Source: Methanobacteriota archaeon (lineage in GTDB: Archaea > Thermoplasmatota > Poseidoniia > Poseidoniales > Poseidoniaceae). Taken from it: a stretch of DNA of 8,162 bases. The position numbers and the translations under genes were made by a program. The stretch covers positions 2,784 through 10,945 of the forward strand of contig NZGQ01000089.1 of NCBI GenBank assembly GCA_002689565.1, in the 5' to 3' direction. Positions 1-4,931 of this stretch are shown piece after piece; position 1 is the stretch's first letter, and the number at the start of each line of letters is the position of its first letter. Under the pieces are notes generated by a model. It had not been told where the DNA came from, did not search any database, and was given only the letters and a program-made list of their open reading frames with translations.

Positions 1-405
1 TACCCACCATGTCAGCATCGCACCACCAGTTAGGAGGAAATCAACTAAATTCATTGCAGCCTCCATCCCTATCATGGAAATTAATGACATTCCGATGGCG
101 ACTTTAAAGGCCTCGCTTAGAATCATTTGTTTGGAGAGAATTATCGTTTCAAGAATTATTGAGGTAGTAATTCCGTTAAACATTGCTAACATCATTATGC
201 TCATTGTAGACCAACCGGAATCTGTGAATATGAATTGGAATGCTGCAATAGTACCAAGATCTCCAATGGAACAACCTATCAAACACCACATTGTGTTGTA
301 AGCAGATTTGCCCCATACCTCTTTGTCAGACCAATTGAATTCTGAGACTTCTATTTCTTTAGGTTCGGAGTCACAACATGACTTGCTGTTCGCCTCCTCC
401 GACAT
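1..405 (-). CDS. DUF4396 domain-containing membrane protein, 3' end cut by window edge
   Basis: The minus strand is open from an ATG at 405-403 to the window edge (135 codons, no stop), so the C-terminus is missing. The first ~35 residues are hydrophilic and hold a Cys-Cys pair (residues 10-11). Three hydrophobic segments follow at about 38-61, 66-90 and 98-126. The segment around residues 37-51 (NTMWCLIGCSIGDLG) resembles the conserved 'T-x-x-C-x-x-G-C-x-I-G-(D/E)' start of DUF4396, and residues 99-123 (with SLISMIGMEAAMNLVD) resemble its second conserved block. DUF4396 domains are usually about 140 residues, so perhaps 30-40 residues lie outside the window. The biochemical role of the family is unknown; it is an inner-membrane protein sometimes found near metal or copper genes. 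There is no good Shine-Dalgarno at a normal distance, only AGGTT directly before the ATG, and a TATA-like element lies about 40 bp upstream, so the mRNA may be leaderless or nearly so. The family call is from memory of the motif pattern. Confidence 0.72.
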   Translation of the reverse strand, partial: MSEEANSKSCCDSEPKEIEVSEFNWSDKEVWGKSAYNTMWCLIGCSIGDLGTIAAFQFIFTDSGWSTMSIMMLAMFNGITTSIILETIILSKQMILSEAFKVAIGMSLISMIGMEAAMNLVDFLLTGGAMLTWWV

Positions 406-545
406 AACCTATGGATTGGCCATGGGTTTTTGAATGATAGTATATTTCTGGAGCATCCTAATACTGTTGGAAAATGTGGTTTTTTCTGTGTTTTCTCCGT
501 TAGGCTTTCAAGATGGGTAGGATTACAGCACCTGAGGAGAGTATA
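406..545. promoter_or_regulatory. Divergent promoter region between DUF4396 gene and propeller-protein gene
   Basis: This 140-bp stretch separates two genes that read away from each other. The only clear TATA-like sequence is at about 440-448 (gtatatttc on plus, gaaatatac on minus). On the minus strand it sits about 40 bp from the DUF4396 ATG, which predicts a very short leader. On the plus strand it sits about 100 bp before the GTG start of the propeller gene, which predicts a leader of roughly 75 nt. The remainder is pyrimidine-rich on the plus strand (about 479-497) with no convincing hairpin. The role is inferred from position and base composition only. Confidence 0.35.
535..540 (+). promoter_or_regulatory. 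Ribosome binding site deciding a GTG start at 546
   Basis: AGGAGA lies five bases before the GTG at 546-548 and matches the archaeal anti-Shine-Dalgarno well. The in-frame ATG at 513 has no comparable site upstream. Starting at GTG 546 also places a classical signal peptide exactly at the N-terminus, whereas the ATG would add eleven residues that do not look like part of a signal peptide. Confidence 0.7.
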
Positions 546-2915
546 GTGAAAACCAAACTTGTTGGGTTTTTTACTATTGCAATTATCGCAATTTGCCCCT
601 TGGCTCAAGCTACACCTTCGGGCCTAACATACCTCGATTCAACGTGGTCTTCGAGTGAAGGTGAGGGCGGAGAACTAATAGCGATTAATCCGAATGGGAC
701 TATTCTTGCTTCCTACCACGGCGAGGAAATAATTCTGTTCAACACGACGACCTTAGAACCGATAGGAGATTTTACCTTCGGTGAAGATATAGCGGCAATG
801 GAATTTAATCCAAATGGGAGTTTATTGGCTATCAATAAACGCTCGACTGTTACATTAAAAGAATCAATAAAATTGATCGACATGAATTCAATGGAAGTTT
901 TGGAAAGCAGCGTTTTGGCTGATGACCGATTTAGGGATTTATCGTGGAGTATTGATGGCAAGATATTAGCTGCACAAGGTAATGATGGCAATGGTGATAT
1001 TGAGCAATATCATGTCCCTAGTCTTTATCTTAAAAATTCGTTATTAGACGTTCATGTAGTCGATGTTACTTGTATTGATTACCGTTCTGATGGCCAGTAT
1101 GTAGTTACAGGAGACGAATCTGGAAGATGGGCAGTATGGAATCTTCAAGGAGAGTTGCAAAGTAATTACAAGACCTATTCGGAGGGGATTATCGATTGCC
1201 ATTTTTCACCAGACGGTAGTGATGTTGTATTGCTGGGGGAAAACGGTAAATTTGTATCAAAAGTCTTTGGTGGGGCTGAAAAGTACACAGAAAATATCGA
1301 AGGCGCTAAGCAAATCATCTTCCCAAAGATAGGAAATCGAATGCATTTGTCCGTCGAAAGTGATGATTTTAGAGGATTGGTATCTTATGATTACAATTCT
1401 TTTTCTCCCCTTACAAGTACCTCATTTTTCCACAAAGTAGAGGATGTTGCGTTTACAGAAAATGACTATGGAAGGATACAATCTTTGTTTGTGGCTGGGG
1501 GAACCGGAGAAATTGCAGTATACCTGCGCGAATTAATTCCAAATGGTTTCAATCAGCCAGGTGTCGATTTAGACGGAGACTTAGTCCCCGACGATTTAGA
1601 TCCTGATGATGATGGTGATGGGATTATTGATGATTGGGACGACGACATAGGTTGTGATGCACCTGCCGGCACACCTTGTTCCAGATATCCTGATCTAGAT
1701 AAAATAAGAAATATTGAGATATTTGTTGGTGAACAGTTCACTGTTTCAGACCAAATTACATTGCCAACTGAGGATTCTAGCCATATTAGAAATTTGAGTA
1801 GAAACGCTGTGGCAAAGGACAATGCAATCAGTGCCAGCGAAGTGGGACTATTTGAAAATGCAATCTGTCTAAATATGGATCATGGCGATATCGTAGACAA
1901 GTGGCGGGAATCTATTGAACTGTCAAATGGAGAACTTGGAGATGGTACTGTTTCTTGTGCTGTACTCGATGGAATGGAACTCATAAGAGATGGTGATTCG
2001 ACAACTCAAATAACAATATTAATTACTACTACATTCAATTATTCAACCGTAGTTAGCCTACCATTAGACATTAGTTTGACGGAACAACCTCTGCCTACAG
2101 ACGGCTCTATCGCATGGCTAGCTCCTGCGCACCCCATCTCTCTGACTTTCGAAGGAGATGGTGTTGAGAGTAGCGAGATTCCATTGTGGTGGAATAATGA
2201 AGATAATATTGCAACTGTAACGATGAATCAAGTTTCGGTAAAGAACCCAGAGTTTATTGAAACTGTTATTGATCTGGCTTTAAATCCATTTGCTTTCATC
2301 TTATACCTCGGAATAGCGATAGGTTCGGTAACGATATTGGTAAGAAGATCAAATAGAATAGAGTTCGATTTAGATGATGATGTTGAAGTAGAAGATATTG
2401 TTGAAGAGGAGGAACCAGAAGATTTCTATGAAGAAGATGGTATTTCTGAAATCGAAGATGACTTAGATGACTACGAATTGGAAGAAATAACCACTCCTAA
2501 GAGGGCACCTCCGCCAAAAAAACGTAAAATGTATACAACAACAGAAGATGATTCATTATTGGTCAAAAAGAAACGTGTTACAAATAGCCAACTCAACAGA
2601 GACGGGCCGATTACTAAAACCAAAAGGAAACGTCTTGTTGCGAAGGATGAAAATTCTGAATTTGTAAAAGAATTAGCCCCAGTTGAAATGAAAACTCAAC
2701 AGAAAATTAAAACACGTAAAGTGAAGGTTGAAATTCCCGAGCCTAAACCAGAAAAGAAAGACAGAAAGCCGGTTAAAAGAAAGGCTAAGAAGAAAAATTC
2801 CAACGGAACTTCAAAAAAAGAAGTCAAAGATGGTGATAATAAATCAGCAGAACCAGTTATTGACGAAAACGAGCTGCAAGATAATTTACTGAATGATTTC
2901 ACAGGAGATGATTGA
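546..2915 (+). CDS. Secreted, membrane-anchored WD40/beta-propeller-like protein with Asp-rich Ca-type repeat and charged cytoplasmic tail
   Basis: I do not recognise a named family for the full length; the description is from visible segments, numbered from the GTG (789 aa). Residues 1-22 form a signal peptide (KTK, hydrophobic core, cleavage after AQA). Residues ~30-330 contain irregular propeller-type repeats, e.g. FNPNGSLLA (87-95), YRSDGQYVVTGDESG (179-193) with WAVWNLQGE after it, and CHFSPDGSDVV (218-228); these resemble WD40 or quinoprotein-type blades. Residues 341-367 are an Asp-rich repeat of the thrombospondin type 3 / EF-hand-loop kind (DLDGDLVPDDLDPDDDGDG), which usually binds calcium. 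A region of unknown fold with four Cys (370, 378, 441, 471) runs to ~578. One membrane helix lies at ~579-599, followed by RR. The inside tail is acidic at 606-647 (26 of 42 D/E, no K/R), Lys/Arg/Pro-rich at ~652-759, then acidic again. Predicted topology is propeller outside, tail in the cytoplasm. The upstream ATG at 513 is rejected (see the ribosome-site entry). It is probably monocistronic. Possible roles are surface sensing or scaffolding, but function is unknown. Confidence 0.85.
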   Translation: MKTKLVGFFTIAIIAICPLAQATPSGLTYLDSTWSSSEGEGGELIAINPNGTILASYHGEEIILFNTTTLEPIGDFTFGEDIAAMEFNPNGSLLAINKRSTVTLKESIKLIDMNSMEVLESSVLADDRFRDLSWSIDGKILAAQGNDGNGDIEQYHVPSLYLKNSLLDVHVVDVTCIDYRSDGQYVVTGDESGRWAVWNLQGELQSNYKTYSEGIIDCHFSPDGSDVVLLGENGKFVSKVFGGAEKYTENIEGAKQIIFPKIGNRMHLSVESDDFRGLVSYDYNSFSPLTSTSFFHKVEDVAFTENDYGRIQSLFVAGGTGEIAVYLRELIPNGFNQPGVDLDGDLVPDDLDPDDDGDGIIDDWDDDIGCDAPAGTPCSRYPDLDKIRNIEIFVGEQFTVSDQITLPTEDSSHIRNLSRNAVAKDNAISASEVGLFENAICLNMDHGDIVDKWRESIELSNGELGDGTVSCAVLDGMELIRDGDSTTQITILITTTFNYSTVVSLPLDISLTEQPLPTDGSIAWLAPAHPISLTFEGDGVESSEIPLWWNNEDNIATVTMNQVSVKNPEFIETVIDLALNPFAFILYLGIAIGSVTILVRRSNRIEFDLDDDVEVEDIVEEEEPEDFYEEDGISEIEDDLDDYELEEITTPKRAPPPKKRKMYTTTEDDSLLVKKKRVTNSQLNRDGPITKTKRKRLVAKDENSEFVKELAPVEMKTQQKIKTRKVKVEIPEPKPEKKDRKPVKRKAKKKNSNGTSKKEVKDGDNKSAEPVIDENELQDNLLNDFTGDD

Positions 2916-3704
2916 TTACCAAGCCATCTTTATTTCTTCTTTCATACCACAAGCATTCTTTAGAAACGCTTTCAATCCGTTGAAATCATCTGTATCTATT
3001 CGATTAATTACTTCCCCGAAATATCTCTCAAGCCTCTCACTATTTTGTGATGATTTTATACAACTCGATTTTATGACATCGGATCTAACACTCAAATCGG
3101 TTTCAAAATCGACTAAACGCTCAATCAGCGCATCATATGCTTCCTTAACTTGAGATATGTCTGAATCCCTTCTTGCAGCAAAAACTCCGAATACCATCGG
3201 ATGTCCACTGACATTTTTCCATTCTAATCCAAGATCTAATTTTACCAGTTCAGGATAGTCTCTTGCTGATTCTAGAGCTCTGTCCCCAATCAATAAGCAA
3301 CCATCACATTCATCCAACATTCCGTGTAAATCTGGCCCCATCTCTACAAAATCAGGCTCGTAGCCCTTATTTTGAATTAGATACTTCAACAATGCTACCG
3401 AAGTTGCAGAATCTGAAGGAAGAGCGATGGATGACATTTCTTCCATTTTTGTTTTACCAAATAACAAGACACTTCCGACTTCACCTCTACTAGAAATTGC
3501 CAAATCTGGAACTAGCACTAACTTGTCAGCGTTTTTGGCATAATCGGCTGCAGGAATAGGTGCAAGAATGCAATCTCTCCTCAATAGATGCCCAGTTAGC
3601 CATGCTGGTGGGGCCGGTAGGACTTTCCATGTACTTTCTAGTCCGTAAAATAGTGGTTCACAATTGATGAAGGAGACCCTACCGATTGTTTTTTGCCAAG
3701 ACAT
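2916..3704 (-). CDS. mqnA: Chorismate dehydratase MqnA (futalosine menaquinone pathway)
   Basis: MqnA removes water from chorismate to give 3-[(1-carboxyvinyl)oxy]benzoate (EC 4.2.1.151), the first committed step of the futalosine route to menaquinone; it is a cytoplasmic protein with a periplasmic-binding-protein-like fold. The 262-residue length is typical. Conserved family blocks are visible in order: GRVSFINCEPLFYGL (8-22, including the Asn of the 'SF-N-CEP' motif), SPI/SIEY-like API-PAADYA (48-56), ISSRGEVGSVLLF (70-82), SATSVALLK (99-107), LLIGDRAL (137-144) and EWKNVSGHPMVFGVFAAR (161-178). These separate it from the related MqnD. The ATG follows the mqnE stop codon with no gap, and its Shine-Dalgarno is inside mqnE, so translation is probably coupled. 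The product is the substrate of the upstream neighbour's enzyme. The C-terminal ~80 residues are less conserved. At its 3' end the stop codon abuts that of the convergent propeller gene, with no visible terminator between. Confidence 0.93.
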   Translation of the reverse strand: MSWQKTIGRVSFINCEPLFYGLESTWKVLPAPPAWLTGHLLRRDCILAPIPAADYAKNADKLVLVPDLAISSRGEVGSVLLFGKTKMEEMSSIALPSDSATSVALLKYLIQNKGYEPDFVEMGPDLHGMLDECDGCLLIGDRALESARDYPELVKLDLGLEWKNVSGHPMVFGVFAARRDSDISQVKEAYDALIERLVDFETDLSVRSDVIKSSCIKSSQNSERLERYFGEVINRIDTDDFNGLKAFLKNACGMKEEIKMAW

Positions 3705-4895
3705 CTAATCACCTGTTGCCATACGCAATCTACGCATGCTTGGAAGTTCAGGAGCGGAATACTCTTCGAATGAGGTGTATGTTGTATTTCTTTGAACCGG
3801 TATAGATCCTGCATTCGAAACTAGTTTCGCCAACTGCATTTTATCGAGATCTAACGGTGTTGTCGATCCTGCCAAGTGCATTATGGACTCCTTTTGTACT
3901 GTCCCATCAATATCGTCTGCCCCGTACTGTAATGCTAGTTCCGCAATCTTGTCGCCTAGATTCATCCTGTATGCCTTTATGTGTGGGATATTGCACAACA
4001 TTAACCTAGAAATCGCAATAACTCTCAATATTTCAGAACCAGTTGCTAATTGTGCTTCAGGCAATCTTGAATCGTCTGGTAAGAATGGATATGGGACGAA
4101 ACATTGGAACCCTTGTGTTTTTGATTGTAAATCTCGAAGTTTAATCATGTGAATTATACGATGTTTAATCGATTCAATTGTTCCAAAAAGCATTGTGCAA
4201 TTAGTAGGAAGTCCTACTTTATGCGCAGTTTCGTGGATTGAAAGGTATTCATCAGAAGATTCCTTGCCTCTACAAATTATTTCCCTCACAGAATCATCTA
4301 GAATTTCTGCACCACCACCTGGTAATGAGCCTAGACCAGATTGTTTCAAACGAGAAAGTGTCTGATGAATCGATAGGTTAGATAACTTGGCAATATGCTT
4401 AATTTCAACCGCTGTCAATGCCTTAATGTGAATCTTGGGGAATTCGCTTCTAACTCTTTCAAACAACTCACAATAGTACTCTACATCCCATTCAGGATGT
4501 AAACCTCCAACTGAATGTACTTCATCAACAAAACTAGAATAATTTCTCAAGTCATCAATATATTCTTCGATCTCCATTTGGTATGCATCATCTGCCCTCC
4601 TACCTCGCCTGAAAGCACAGAACTTACATGCTAATGTGCAAATGTTAGTTTGATTGATGTGGACGTTGACATTGAAAAATGCACGATTACCAAATCTTGC
4701 AGTTTTTACTAGATTAGCTAAATATCCGATCGTGTCTAAGTCCTTTGACTCAAAAAGGAATATTCCGTCATCAAAAGATAATGGTTCTGAATCTGATAAT
4801 TTCTTAACTATCTCTTGAAACTCAATAGGCCACGTTTCTTCAGATAGTTTGTCGGAAAGAGATTGTTGCCAATCTATGCTCTCTCCGTCTGCCAT
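3705..4895 (-). CDS. mqnE: Aminofutalosine synthase MqnE (radical SAM)
   Basis: MqnE joins the MqnA product to the adenosyl group of S-adenosylmethionine, giving 6-amino-6-deoxyfutalosine (EC 2.5.1.120), using a 4Fe-4S cluster and radical chemistry in the cytoplasm. The cluster motif CX3CX2C is present as CTLACKFCAF with C86, C90 and C93. Family blocks follow: VHSVGGLHPEW (126-136), HIKALTAVEI (156-165), SGLGSLPGGGAEI (186-198), TNCTMLFGTIES (231-242), QGFQCFVPYPF (261-271), NIPHIKAYRMNLG (302-314) and YGADDIDGTV (324-333) with H340. The GGLHP block and the DDIDGT...H segment point to MqnE; its paralogue MqnC usually has GGQ/GGL-P variants and a different C-terminus, and F420 synthase CofH differs at the same places. 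The 396-residue length includes an N-terminal lead of about 30 residues beyond the usual core. The ATG is preceded by GAGGG (4902-4906) at normal spacing. It lies 36 bp after the ATPase gene and is fused stop-to-start with mqnA. Confidence 0.9.
   Translation of the reverse strand: MADGESIDWQQSLSDKLSEETWPIEFQEIVKKLSDSEPLSFDDGIFLFESKDLDTIGYLANLVKTARFGNRAFFNVNVHINQTNICTLACKFCAFRRGRRADDAYQMEIEEYIDDLRNYSSFVDEVHSVGGLHPEWDVEYYCELFERVRSEFPKIHIKALTAVEIKHIAKLSNLSIHQTLSRLKQSGLGSLPGGGAEILDDSVREIICRGKESSDEYLSIHETAHKVGLPTNCTMLFGTIESIKHRIIHMIKLRDLQSKTQGFQCFVPYPFLPDDSRLPEAQLATGSEILRVIAISRLMLCNIPHIKAYRMNLGDKIAELALQYGADDIDGTVQKESIMHLAGSTTPLDLDKMQLAKLVSNAGSIPVQRNTTYTSFEEYSAPELPSMRRLRMATGD
3708..3714 (-). promoter_or_regulatory. 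Shine-Dalgarno of mqnA within the end of mqnE
   Basis: AGGTGAT on the minus strand is a full match to the archaeal anti-Shine-Dalgarno. It overlaps the last codons of mqnE, and only the TAG stop of mqnE separates it from the mqnA ATG (AGGTGAT-TAG-ATG). This arrangement supports translational coupling and confirms the mqnA start. Confidence 0.75.
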
Positions 4896-4931
4896 GGTGA
4901 GCCCTCAAACTAATTGTTATTGAATTAGCGT
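4896..4931 (-). other. 36-bp gap between ATPase gene and mqnE
   Basis: The gap contains a Shine-Dalgarno for mqnE (GAGGG at 4902-4906, six bases before the ATG) and no TATA-like element or T-run that I can identify. It therefore reads as an intra-operon spacer, so the ATPase and the mqn genes may share a transcript. A separate mqnE promoter inside the end of the ATPase gene cannot be excluded by eye. Confidence 0.45.

Noticed and set aside
74..301. Plus-strand open frame of 75 codons
   Set aside because: It lies wholly antisense to the DUF4396 gene, and its product has no recognisable motif.
513..545. Upstream ATG start for the propeller protein (11 extra residues)
   Set aside because: It lacks a ribosome site, and the added residues would precede a complete signal peptide; GTG 546 has AGGAGA at good spacing.
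2893..3153. Plus-strand open frame running from the end of the propeller gene into mqnA
   Set aside because: It is antisense to mqnA, which has conserved motifs, and has no ribosome site or recognisable domain.
3705..4895. Reading the radical SAM gene as MqnC or as F420 synthase CofH
   Set aside because: The GGLHP block, the PGGGAEI context and the DDIDGT...H ending fit MqnE better, and the neighbouring mqnA supplies its substrate.
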